From Haberlea rhodopensis (lineage: Eukaryota; Streptophyta; Magnoliopsida; Lamiales; Gesneriaceae): DNA of 64,000 nucleotides. Of this stretch, positions 1-11,300 are shown one piece after another (positions within the stretch are counted from its first letter, which is position 1; the number at the start of each line of letters is the position of its first letter). The translations under genes were made by a program, and so were the position numbers. The DNA lies in assembly GCA_907163345.1 (NCBI GenBank), contig CAJQUN010001208.1, forward strand, positions 1-64,000. Reading direction: 5' to 3'. Below the pieces are notes generated by a model. It saw only the letters and a program-made list of their open reading frames with translations. It was not told the DNA's origin and did not search any database.

Positions 1-65
1 ATTTATGAATGATTAGTTCTCTTAATTGCACCTTAGAATCTTGTTTAGATAACGGGGGTCTCACA
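1..65 (+). mobile_element. 3' end of a gypsy (Tekay-like) LTR, cut by window edge
   Basis: The first 65 bases match the last bases of the complete solo LTR at 4793-6827 almost exactly. They end in the same TCACA/CCACA terminus and are followed by the same five bases GAACT that form that LTR's target-site duplication. The rest of this LTR copy must lie to the left of the window. It marks the left edge of the duplicated unit. Confidence 0.75.
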
Positions 66-1521
66 GAACTACTAGAGTCAGCCGGCCAACCTTGGATCCA
101 TACTTCAAAATATGTAGAAAGCACCTTGTAGAGTCAACTTCTATCTACATCAACTGAAAAATAATTTGCATTTGGTGAATTACATTCTCAATTAGCATAT
201 TCAAATAATATGTTAATTAACTCCATGTAAGTACATGATTGATAACAAATTCACACATACAATTTATATCAGTCACATAACATATAAATGCACATGTCTA
301 GTCATTTTCTTTTAGTGTTATGGACCAACTAATACCAAGAACGAATCGTGATCACGAATAAGCCATAGCACTCTGTACTGTATATCCCATGAGTTCAATG
401 AACTCGGGATCCGTATTCTGTAATTATGTAATTCAGTAACGCATGGTTCAAGGTCATTAGTGGCCATAACAGAATCCATTAATCTCTTATGAATGCATAT
501 CACATAATCATGCAATTCATCACAACATCACTAATAGAGTAATAGCTCATCTGTAAAATCACTTTAAATCAATAATTTGCATTTCACATATATAAGGCAT
601 CCAATCATCAAAACACATGATTCACCAAGTCCATTCATTCATTTAAAATACATATCATACACCCACATAAGTTAAAGACCAAGTTATCAGAATTATACTC
701 ACAAGTTTTTGTCCGTATCGCGATGATTTTACTTAATTGGTCTCATCTGCACATTTATTGAGATTTTGACCTATAAACATAGTAAAGGCACCAATTTCAA
801 TATCAAATGTTTTAGTATCAACAATAGTAATCTATATGTTATGTATGATATGTCCAAATAAATGAACTTCATATTTTACACCATTAAAGGTAGTCCCATA
901 CATTCATTCATATTATACTACTTAAGCTCACAATATTGAATCCCTACTTCTTACTTTTAATTACATTCAAAATCGTCTAACTTGAATTCCTAATGATTTA
1001 ACTCATACTAAGCATACTCTTTAATTTGAATTCATAATGAATTTTCAAATCTTTCATAGATGAAATCCACTAAATTACTAAATTAGAACAATTCATACGA
1101 AATCCCCTGCTTCCGTTTCTCAATATTTTAGGTGTACTAGGAACAATCCTTCCATTGGTAGTAGCATTTTCTGACCAATTTGTATAATATTCAGCACCTA
1201 GGGATCCACAAGTAAATAAAAAGTCTTCATTTGAAACCTGATTTTCTCAAACATGGTGCAAGGATAAATTCTATTCATGGAATGATGCATATATTATGAT
1301 GCTTATGAATGAACCCACGTAAAGTCTCGGGTCATCACATTTTACACTTCTAATTTTTTTTTTATTTTAACTTCATCACCTCCACGACAATGCTAGCCTC
1401 ACCACCATAAGCAAGCAAAATAACAATAAGAAATTTATGATTCGACTTTATGAATGAAACGGTGCAATCCATTCCTAAAACACATCTTCCAAATAGTTAT
1501 TGTTTCTTGTACCCCATTTTC
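66..1521 (+). repeat. Duplicated flank, copy A
   Basis: This non-coding AT-rich stretch is nearly identical to 6833-8242, with scattered SNPs and small indels; about 42 bp around 1345-1390 are absent from the other copy. Homology starts directly after the LTR end and stops abruptly after ACCCCATTTTC. No coding signal is seen; the small ORF at 318-515 is not conserved as a protein. Confidence 0.85.
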
Positions 1522-1576
1522 AAGTCCGATGAAAATGATACATATTTTTGTAAACTTAACTCCTAAATTAGTATAA

Positions 1577-2995
1577 CATAGGGGTGTTACTGGACCGATT
1601 TTGGATCGAACATTTTTAATAAAATGTTTTTGTGGGCAGCGATCGATCGCCCAAGGCAGTGATCAACAAATTTTTGTTTATTCTTTAAATTAAACAAAAG
1701 ATTCATAAAATATTCAGTGTATTTTCTTCTTCATTGATAATTGTTTCTTCAAACTTACAATAAAGTATATAAATGAGAGTACATCAATTGAAATTGAAAT
1801 AAATAATATTATTCATCATAATTGATGAGTATTATTTTCGTTCATTTTTCTTCTTCTTCGGAATGATGACTTTCGAATTCATCTACTGCTCATTCTTTTC
1901 TATTCTTACATTCTGCTTCAAACCAATTCTTGAGTAATGTAAGCATGCATGATGAATCAATATAAAGATTACTTCTATAGTCTCCAATCTATTTGGCCAC
2001 ATGTTGAGAAGGCTGATTCCAATGCAACACTTAATGCTTGTACCGCGAACACGTCTTTAGCTATTGTGGCTAAGATAGAGTATTGTCTTGCATTCGTCTT
2101 CCAACCACTGTAATACGTTGAAGGTGTCTTATGTTCTAAATTTTTGATTGAAAAAAAATTGCAACTCATTCGACGTGTTAGAATAGGGTCATCGTCTCTT
2201 AAGTTTTTCATGCCAAGACACCTAAGCAAATTTACCCCTCCGCCTCCTGAATGATAATTGTCTTCTTCTTCAACCTCCAATTGTTGCGATGCTCCTCTTA
2301 CCTATTCACAATAATAAAAACTGAAACATATTTTTAGAGAGAATGCATTATTGAACTTATTTGACCGTCAACATTTTTCTCCAAAAATTGTGAATAATAA
2401 AATAATGTTTCAAATGGTCATAATCCTTGACTAGGGTCCTAATAATGTTGAGATGCAATGCACTAATGGATTTGTTCCCAATATTTTATAAATTTAGTTT
2501 CCATTGAACTAACAAAAGAATGCAAATTGTCATCATATCGAAATTCTAAAAGTAGTTACGACTCATGCTAAATATTAATGGAAGAAATAAACAGGATTAT
2601 GATAAGAAAACTTCGGAAAAGCGATAGGTCGCTTCTTTAAAAATATATAACAATGATATACATTAAATACATGTCAAACAGGCCAGGCCGGGCTAATTTG
2701 TGTCGCCTGGCATTGTTCTGTGCCGGGCCCGTCCCATTTTTTATGCGGCCAGCACGGCCCAATTCATATTTTATTTATTTTTAAGTGTTTTTTGCCTGTT
2801 GGTGCTTGACCAAGCGATCAGCCACTGTGCTGACCGATCAGTCAAGCACATTTGGTAGGCAATTGTATGGCATGTAGTGATCGATCGGCACTTAACTGCC
2901 AATCAATCGCTACATTTAAAAAAAAATCTTGCTACAGTGTCATGCCGTGCCACCCTTTGGCCCAGCACGTCCCATATTACTAGTCTTGTCTGGCA
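1577..2995 (-). mobile_element. Decayed hAT element
   Basis: This region holds a broken hAT transposase 3' end (about 1810-2280, minus) and subterminal GC-rich blocks rich in GCCGGGCC/GGCACGG words (2680-3000), typical of plant hAT ends. A possible left terminus TAGGGGTGTTACT lies at 1579. No exact TIR pair or 8-bp TSD could be matched, so the borders are approximate. GATC palindromes occur at 1642-1652 and around 2812-2915. Confidence 0.5.
1810..2280 (-). pseudogene. hAT transposase C-terminal (dimerisation) remnant
   Basis: Reading from 2280 leftwards, the peptide carries the hAT C-terminal dimerisation region: a GGGGVNLLRCLG lead, W-x-x-N-A-x-Q-Y-x-I-L-A, and the signature SVALESAFSTCG. 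After a frame break near 1975 the continuation is visible in another frame (SCMLTLLKNWFEAECKN) with in-frame stops. It is clearly the same family as the 40.8-kb element, whose matching peptide is GGGINLLRLLG...SVASESAFSTCG. The N-terminal zinc finger and the catalytic domain are missing. It cannot make a working transposase. Confidence 0.75.
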
Positions 2996-3764
2996 CGGCA
3001 CTGCACAACCACAACATTGTAGCACAATTGCAATCAGAGATCCATAGACCAAACATCACTGGATGGCGCACGAAATCAACTAGCCCAGTAGTCAAGATCA
3101 ACTGATACCCTAGCATAAAAACCAAGCCAAAAAACCACAATCGAACCATCAAGATATTATGGCATATATATCTATAGAAAGATATCATAGGACAACAACA
3201 ACTAAAACCACAGCTGTCAACCCACACAAAGCAATATAAAGATAAAGTAAGTAATGAGATAATGGTACCAAAAGGGAAGTACTCGCACGATTATCCTATT
3301 GTATGCAAATAATGCCTAGGATGCACCCAAATCCCGGGCATACCTACATAGTACACTCATGCCACGCAGCGATAGGAGAAGAAAAGAAGTACTGACCGAT
3401 GCCAGGAGCCCAAGAGAAACCGAGGGAAAACCAATCAGCCCCCACAATGTGACCATCGAAGTTAGAAACCACGGCCCATGGGACAAAAGGCCTCCAGGAG
3501 CGCCCACCTCCAACAAAAACAACACGGTCATGACATCGACGGCTCCAACATTCCACCAGGCAGAAGCTCCTGAAGTCAACGGACGACAAACCAAGAGAAT
3601 AGCTTTTCCCGAAAGCGGAACCTTGCAAAAATGGAACAGAAATGAAGAGGAAGTAGGAAGGTGTAGAAAAGGACAACACAAATAGCTAAACACGAGGCAT
3701 ATATGGACCAACCAGAAACTTCATCACAAAGAAGATGATGAAAAGTAGGAGGTGCTCTCATCGT

Positions 3765-3770
<6 letters not shown>
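2996..3770. other. Unassigned intergenic stretch
   Basis: No gene was recognised. 3290-3700 is markedly more GC-rich than its surroundings and is open in several frames on both strands (about 108 aa on plus, 131 aa on minus). None shows a known domain. It may be a captured exon or an old transposon piece. Confidence 0.3.

Positions 3771-3845
<75 letters not shown>
3771..3845 (+). repeat. (AG)n microsatellite
   Basis: About 37 uninterrupted AG dinucleotides, preceded by an A tract. The serine/leucine-rich ORF reported on the minus strand here is simply the translated repeat. Confidence 0.97.
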
Positions 3846-3849
<4 letters not shown>

Positions 3850-4787
3850 TTTAGATCTTAAAAAATAGTTGGACCCTTTTTCCAAACCTCTAAGGTTTAT
3901 GTATCCCACCATCCATGTGATCAACTCTTCTTTCCTCATCCTTGCCTTGAAAATGCATAAATTCTTGTAGGGATTCCATTCTCAACTCATCAACAGGAAA
4001 AAAGAATGGTGGGTGGGGTTATGTGACCACTTTTGATTAAAACAGAAGTTCGGAACTAACATCGATTAAAAATAAAAGTTTGAGATTTTTTTTTATTAAA
4101 ACAAATTCAATGAGTTTATATTTGATTAGTTTTAAAAGTTTGGGACTGCTATTGCAATTGCCCATATTCTATGATATCATATTTGAAACTTATCCAATTA
4201 TTAAAATATGAAACATTTCTTGGCTCATGATTTTTCTATCAAACACAAAAATTTTATTGATTCAAAATTATATGTTCAAGTTATTTTTTTTTTAAAGTAA
4301 ACATGTCCTTAATCTTTTTGCAAAAAAAGTTTAATTGTATTAAGAATTATACATTTTGGGGACTTATATGTAGTCCACGTAAAAAAGTGAAACACATATA
4401 TTCAAAGCAAATTTGGACCATTTGGGTATTGGCCTCATGTTAGGTTGAACTCACCCCAATAATTTTGTACTTCCCACCTATTCCCGCAAGTCTTTGTCCA
4501 TGCTTGTAGTTTTTTTAAGCACATAAACTGCCTTTAGCTCTCATATTATATAGCGAAAATAAGAGTTTATGTGACACCCCATACACATAACACAAAGACA
4601 TGTTTCATATCTATAGCATAACATTTAATGGCAGTGAAGATTGCAATTTCATATCATCTAATTAAGAAATTTAAAATACTATAATTTACAAGGCATATAG
4701 ATATATGTGTCACAAAAATAACCAAGATTGTACCCCTACAACCCAACCAAAAACCTATACAGTATATGCACATGATTAGCTGAGGGA
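3846..4787. other. AT-rich intergenic DNA
   Basis: No coding region, RNA gene or clear repeat was seen. It ends at the target-site duplication GAACT (4788-4792) of the next LTR. Confidence 0.6.
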
Positions 4788-4792
4788 GAACT

Positions 4793-6827
4793 TGTGATAT
4801 CCCCGAAATGATTATGTGCATTTGAACATTAATTATGTTGTATGAGGATTTTGGTGTTAATTTATTAGTGTTGAATTATGATATTGGGGAAATGCTTAGT
4901 CATGTGGTGGTCATGACCTAGTAATGCATTTCAGGGTGTATGTGCTATATGTTGGGGATTTGAGTTATGGCATGATTATTTGGGGTGTGTGTTGGTAATT
5001 GTGGTATAGCATGTTTAATTTGAAATTAGAAGTGTTTTATTGAATAAATGCTATAAAATATCATGTGAGGATATTTTAATACATCGTGCTAAATGCCGGG
5101 ACACAATTAAAACACTACATGTCAACCCATCATCACCCACCCCCCTACCAGCCCATGCCTATCTTCAGTACCCCATACCTCACTTTACCTCTCCACCACT
5201 CAATCTCTATCACTCCATTTCTCCCCAATCTTTCTCCCCCATTTCGTCCAGCATCTGCTAAGGAAGTTGGAAGAAGAAATCTGCCATTTCAAGCCTTGAA
5301 ACCTTGCTAAAAGTTGGAGCAAAAAGTGTGAGGAACCATGTCTTGTCTTGGTTTAATTCTTGTTTAAGGAGAGTTATTGTGTTGTGTAGAAATGTCATGT
5401 GTAGTAGCTGAGATTATTGTTTTGTATAGCTACATGGTAGTATATTGGTGTATTTTGCATGTTAAGTTGTTGGGGGATGATGATTTATGGTGCATTTTAT
5501 GATAGCTTTGGGAATGTGTTCGAAAATGACGATTTCTCGCGATTGCAGGTATTGGCGATCGATCGGCGCGTTTTCCCAATCGATCGCGAGAACCAGAGTA
5601 CGAGGCAGAAACATTCGGCGATCGATTGCGAGTTTGGCGCGATCGATCGGCGATGTCGCGATCGATCGGCACAACTTCAGCGATCGATCGCGGAAGATAG
5701 AATTTTGAATGTTGAGGCAGTAGCATCTCGCGATCGATCAGGGCTTATTGGCGATCGATCGCGAGAAGCCAAATTATGTGTTTTGGTTATTTATTGTAGG
5801 ATTTTTGGTATTGGGCTATTATTGGCATCTACTATTGTGTTGTACACTTGTGTAGAGCCTTCACAGATAGCCACACAACGCAGGGGATAGAGTCCTGCGA
5901 CATACCATATTTTGGAAAGGTACGTAAGCGACGTACGGGCACCCAACGGTAACATGTATTATATGTTTATTAATTTGACACACGATAGATGCAAGTATGT
6001 ATCAGTTTATGCATTGTGAGTGTGATACATGTTGATTATGCATTGTAGTTGCATATGTATGTTGTGGAACATTTGGTGCGTATTCCACGAGTCACGGTTA
6101 TCACAGTGATGATTTTAATGATTGCCGCTACTATGCCGCTAAAATGTGAAGCGAGGGGGTGGAGGTCCGCTTGCACATTGAAGCGAGGTTTGCCATATGA
6201 AGCTAGGTTAGAAATGCCGCTTATATGATGAAGCGAGGGGGGGAGGTCCGCTTGTTCTAAAGTTATGAAGCAAAGGGCATTAAAATACACTGATGATGAA
6301 CTGACTAAGGATTGATTTCAAGATTTAAGAAGTGAAGTTATGTCATGACATTTGTTTAAAATCGTAATATCAGTTATTGATTTAATTATGAGTTATGGTA
6401 CATGGACAACCAAAATGGGCGTTTTAAATGCATTGGAATTCAGGAAGTATTTTATATCTATGGTTTATGCATTTACGCTTTACATTCATATTATGTAGAA
6501 TATGAATTACCATGTGCTCATGTGTTGGGGGTTGTCTTTGTAGGTGCTTTTGACATGGAGAACCAGGGTCGGGGTTGATACGCTGAGCTGTAAGGAGTGC
6601 TACAGGATTAGCAGAACAGAAATTACTTTTGTATAGCTTCTACATAGTGTAGACTAAAGCTTTAGTTTAGTACACTTTTGTTAGGAATGTATCTAATTCA
6701 TTTTGAACTTCTTTGGTACTGTAACTCTTAAGCTCGGGATTATCAACACGGCCTAATACTCTGATTTATGAATGATTAGTTCTATTAATTGCACCTTAGA
6801 ATCTTGTTTAGATAACGGGGTTCCACA
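4793..6827 (+). mobile_element. Solo LTR of a Ty3-gypsy (Tekay-like) element
   Basis: This is a complete 2.0-kb LTR beginning TGTGATATCCCCG and ending GGTTCCACA, flanked on both sides by the 5-bp target-site duplication GAACT (4788-4792 and 6828-6832). No internal region follows, so it is a solo LTR left by recombination between two LTRs. Orientation is inferred from the TGTGAtrtCC start typical of Tekay-type chromovirus LTRs and from sister copies in which a TATA box and CT-rich leader follow about 330 bp from this end. Inside are a CT-rich leader (5120-5250), a GATC palindrome array (5555-5764) and a GCCGCT...GAAGCGAGG block (6120-6245). It is homologous to the solo LTR at 60447-62505. Confidence 0.85.
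5555..5764 (+). repeat. GCGATCGATCGC palindrome array inside LTR
   Basis: Eight copies of the self-complementary word ATCGATCG or one-base variants, mostly within GCGATCGATCG(C/G). Distances from one copy to the next are 21, 42, 21, 19, 22, 50 and 21 bp by direct count. The bases between the palindromes are not repeated. Confidence 0.9.
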
Positions 6828-6832
6828 GAACT

Positions 6833-8242
6833 ACTAGAGTCAGCCGGCCAACCTTGGATCCATACTTCAAAATATGTAGAAAGCACCTTGTAGAGTCAAC
6901 TTCTATCTACATCAACTGAAAAATAATTTGCATTTGGTGAATTACATTCTCAATTAGCATATTCAAATAATATGTTAATTAACTCCATGTAAGTACATGA
7001 TTGATAACAAATTCACACATACAATTTATATCAGTCACATAACATATAAATGCACATGTCTAGTCATTTTCTTTTAGTGTTATGGACCAACTAATACCAA
7101 GAACGAATCGTGATCACGAATATAGCCATAGCACTCTGTACTGTATATCCCATGAGTTCAATGAACTCGGGATCCGTATTCTGTAATTATGTAATTCAGT
7201 AACGCATGGTTCAAGGTCATTAGTGGCCATAACAGAATCCATTAATCTCTTATGAATGCATATCACATAATCATGCAATTCATCACAACATCACTAATAG
7301 AGTAATAGCTCATCTGTAAAATCACTTTAAATCAATAATTTACATTTCACATATATAAGGCATCCAATCATCAAAACACATGATTCACCAAGTCCATTCA
7401 TTCATTTAAAATACATATCATACACCCACATAAAGTTAAAGACCAAGTTATCAGAATTATACTCACAAGTTTTTGTCCGTATCACGATGATTTTACTTAA
7501 TTGGTCTCATCTGCACACTTATTGAGATTTTGACTTATAAACATATTAAAGGCAACCAATTTCAATATCAAATGTTTTAGTATCAATAATAGTATCTATA
7601 TGTTATGTATGATATGTCCAAATAATGAACTTCATATTTTACACCATTAAAGGTAGTCCCTTACATTTCATTCATATTATACTACTTAAGCTCACAAATA
7701 TTGAATCCCTACTTCTTACTTTTAATTACATTCAAAATCGTCTAACTTGAATTCCTAATGATTTAACTCTATACTAAGCATACGCTTTAATTTGAATTCA
7801 TAATGAAGTTTCAAATCTTACATAGATGAAATCCACTAAATTACTAAATTAGAACAATTCATACCCTGCTTCCATTTCTCAATATTTTTTAGGTGTACTA
7901 GGAGCAATCCTTCCAATTGGTAGTAGCATTTTCTGACCAATTTGTATAATATTCAGCACCTAGGGATTCACAAGTAATTAAAAAGTCTTCATTTGAAACC
8001 TGATTTCTCAAAAATGGTGCAAGGATAAATTCTATTCATGGAATGATGCATATGTTTTGATGCTTATGGATGAACATGTAAAGTTTTGGGTCATCACGTT
8101 TTACTCTTCTAGCCTCACCAACGTAAGCAAGCAAAATAACAATAAGAAATTTATGATTTCAACTTTATCATGAATGAAACAGTGCAATCCATTTCCTAAA
8201 ACACATCTTCCAAATAGTTATTGTTTCTTGTACCCCATTTTC
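6833..8242 (+). repeat. Duplicated flank, copy B
   Basis: Near-identical to 66-1521. It begins after LTR plus GAACT and ends at ACCCCATTTTC, where it meets the 3' flank of the GST gene. No gene was seen within it. Confidence 0.85.
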
Positions 8243-8308
8243 TTGGCCAATGGGCTCCTAAAAAGGCAACTAGAATCCATGACAGAAGAAAAACAGTAAA
8301 CAGAAGCA

Positions 8309-11300
8309 TTAATTCCACTTAGAACCAGCTTTTATAAAATCTTGGATCTTCCTATAAAGTTCCAAAAGCCTCTGAGTATCCGGCAAAACATCCTTAACGA
8401 CGTTGTCTGAGCAAAAGGAACGTGCCCATTTAGCCAATTCCGGAGTCTTGTTTTGATCCAGCAGTTCAATTTCCAGAACTATCTCTGTCACCTTAAGCCA
8501 TTTCAAAGTGGATCCAAGAACAATGTCGAGGAAACCGATGTTTTCGCCTCCGAAATAAGGCTTACCGTTGCTGCATTTGATGAAAACTTCCTCAAGCAAC
8601 AGTAGTCCTTCAGACACTTTCTGTATAAGAGCTGTTCTTTCCTCCTCCTCTTCTGATCCTCTGAGAACTTTGACTAATGGATACCACTGAAATTATTTAA
8701 CAAGTTTATGTTCAAGTATACACAAATTCAATGAAGGAATTCAAGAAATTAATTCAAGTGCTCAAATTTCATTCACACAACGTTTGGGATTAAGGATTTG
8801 TCAATGAATCAAGAAAAAAAGGATGGCAAATATCCAAAATTATCAACCACATGCCTTGTTTGGGTAATTTAGGGTTTTTTTAGTACTGTTATAACTTTTA
8901 GATATGATACTTCTAAGATCTAATTAAGTCAACATGGCAGATAACATCTCGCAGAGAATGATATATGACTATGAACCTATCTTAGGAAGATCTATATTGA
9001 TTGAGGAGAAATAATTATGTCTTGGAAATCAATGAAATAGTACAATCAAAATAAAAATATTTGATTGCACTATTTGCTCATACATGAGGTACAACATTTG
9101 TGTTAGGAGGGTATCTGCCTTGACATCGTCATGTGTACCTTCAAATTAAATTCAAATACACACAATATACGAATATAATAGTAAACTCAAAATGATATCG
9201 AGTCAGTCTCAGATCTGCTGTTTTTCCAATCTACGTCACGGAGAGAAACCTCGGCAAAGACCAGAAGGTGTCGACAACACCCACGTCAAAATTCTGCCGG
9301 AAGAACAAAGCTACACGGCAGAACTCTCTCTCGGCCATAACCCACAGCGAAGCACACACAGTACTCACGCCACCACCGAACAGAACTCTCTCGGCCAGAA
9401 CCCACTGCACCTAGTCTCAAGCAAAGCGCACACAGCACTCACGCCACAACCCACACGGCCAGCAACTCCACACAGCACTCACGCACAAAGCCACAGCCAA
9501 CACTGCTCAACTGAATCACTCAAACACGCCTCATCATCGGAACTCCGAACCACCGGAGCACAAACTCACAGGAAGGGACGCACGAACAGAACCACCACCA
9601 AGGATGGAACAATCGCCACCGGGAATCACAGAGAAAAGAGGTAGACGAACGTACTGAGGTTCTTTGCTCAGAGTGAAAGAGGCCAGCTACTGATATGAAT
9701 TGGGGAGTGAAGGAGGCAGACGGCTGGAGCAAAAAACTCACAGTGAAGGATGAAGGAGGCGGACGAAACAAACGAGAGAGGCGCTTATCTGACTTAATTA
9801 GGTTTCTGGTTAAGGGGGGATTAGTTTAGGTTAAATAAGGGTTAAAGATTATGGGCTTTAGGTTTAGAGGGCCACATTTATTTGGGCCACAATACCCAAC
9901 AAATCTCCACCTTGGCCCAATACCGGTTTCTCTTCAGACGTAGGGAAAACATACAAGCAGACATCATCATCGCCTTATGGTCCCCACAATACACAAAGTA
10001 ATTGTGTAGACCAAGTTCCTGTCAAAACACAAAGTAAAGACAAGGAAAACAATAACAAGCACACATCAAGTTAAAGTGGGAAAGTAACCAGGGTAACAAT
10101 TTTATAACGAGCACACAGCAGGTTATAAAACACTAACCAAGGGACTAAACATGCATCAATCACCAGTATCAAAGTTTAAAATTTTTAAATATGATTGAAA
10201 TTTACTAAGGGACAAACACTTAGTACACATATCAGCATGATTAAACACATAATCTTTGAGTTTAACAACTACAGACAACAGCCATTTAACTGCATTCCAA
10301 TGCAACATGTCAGGGTTAGACACATAACTACTTAAGCACCTAACAGCATATGATATAGCATGCCAAGTACTAACCATCAAATACATAACATATCTTATAT
10401 CATTTGAATAAGTCGCATTCTTCATAGAATCAAAGTCAAATTCAAATTTAGGACATTGATCTTTACTCAATACAAAGTGTGCAGCTAATGGCACATTAAC
10501 AGGCTTAGCATCAGTGAAATCTACACCTTCTTTTTCAGTAAAACATTTAACTACAAGTCTAGATTTGAACCTAACAGAATCATTTTCATTCTTAACCTTA
10601 AATAACCATTTGCAATCAACAATTAAGCAATTAACAGGTTTAGGAACAAGAATCCAAGTATGATTCACAATCAAAGAATGCATTTCCTTTTTCATAGCAC
10701 ACAGCCAGTCATTAGTATTTTTGGATTTCAAAGCTTCATTGTAGGTTTTAGGTTCACAGTTATCAATTGATTCAAACACATTGAACACATAAGAAGCAAG
10801 GTCAAAGTCACTTAGCCTAGCATGTTGTCTTATGTTTCTCCTAGCCCTATCTCTGATCAATTGATAATCATGCAAATCTTCATGTTCATTAGCAACCAAT
10901 TCATCATGCACAACATGTTCATGTTCAACAACAATATCATGATTTTCAGGCATTCCATGAATTTCAGGTTCATTAACAGGCAAGTTCACATGATTTTCAG
11001 CAAAAGGCACATTGTTATCATTAACAGGAAGCACACCAGGCAAATGCTCCACCTTGCTAGGAGTAGCACTGGACTCAGACTCATCAACAGGCACAGAAGG
11101 AAGCAAGCAAGGCATTTCAAACTCATTGAAAATTACATCCCTACTTATAATGCTTTTAAAACCAGGTTCACTTCTTAGCCACAGTCTATATCCCTTAACT
11201 CCCTCGGGATAACCTAGGAAGACACACTTAGTAGACCTAGGTTCAAGTTTATCACATTTCCTATGCACAAAAGCAGAGCAACCAAACACTTTAAGATTAG

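Noticed and set aside
3359..3685. Possible exon of 108 codons on plus, 131 on minus
   Set aside because: Open on both strands with a coding-like GC content, but no family, splice sites or partner exons could be recognised.
3724..3939. 71-aa ORF with a long Ser-Leu run
   Set aside because: It is the translated (AG)n/(CT)n microsatellite.
5459..5890. 143-aa ORF rich in DR and RS in the gypsy LTR
   Set aside because: The DRS/RSI pattern comes from the repeated CGATCG word in different frames, with no protein conservation.
9192..9644. 150-aa and 181-aa ORFs at the same place in both copia LTRs
   Set aside because: They lie inside the LTRs, differ in frame between copies and show no known domain.
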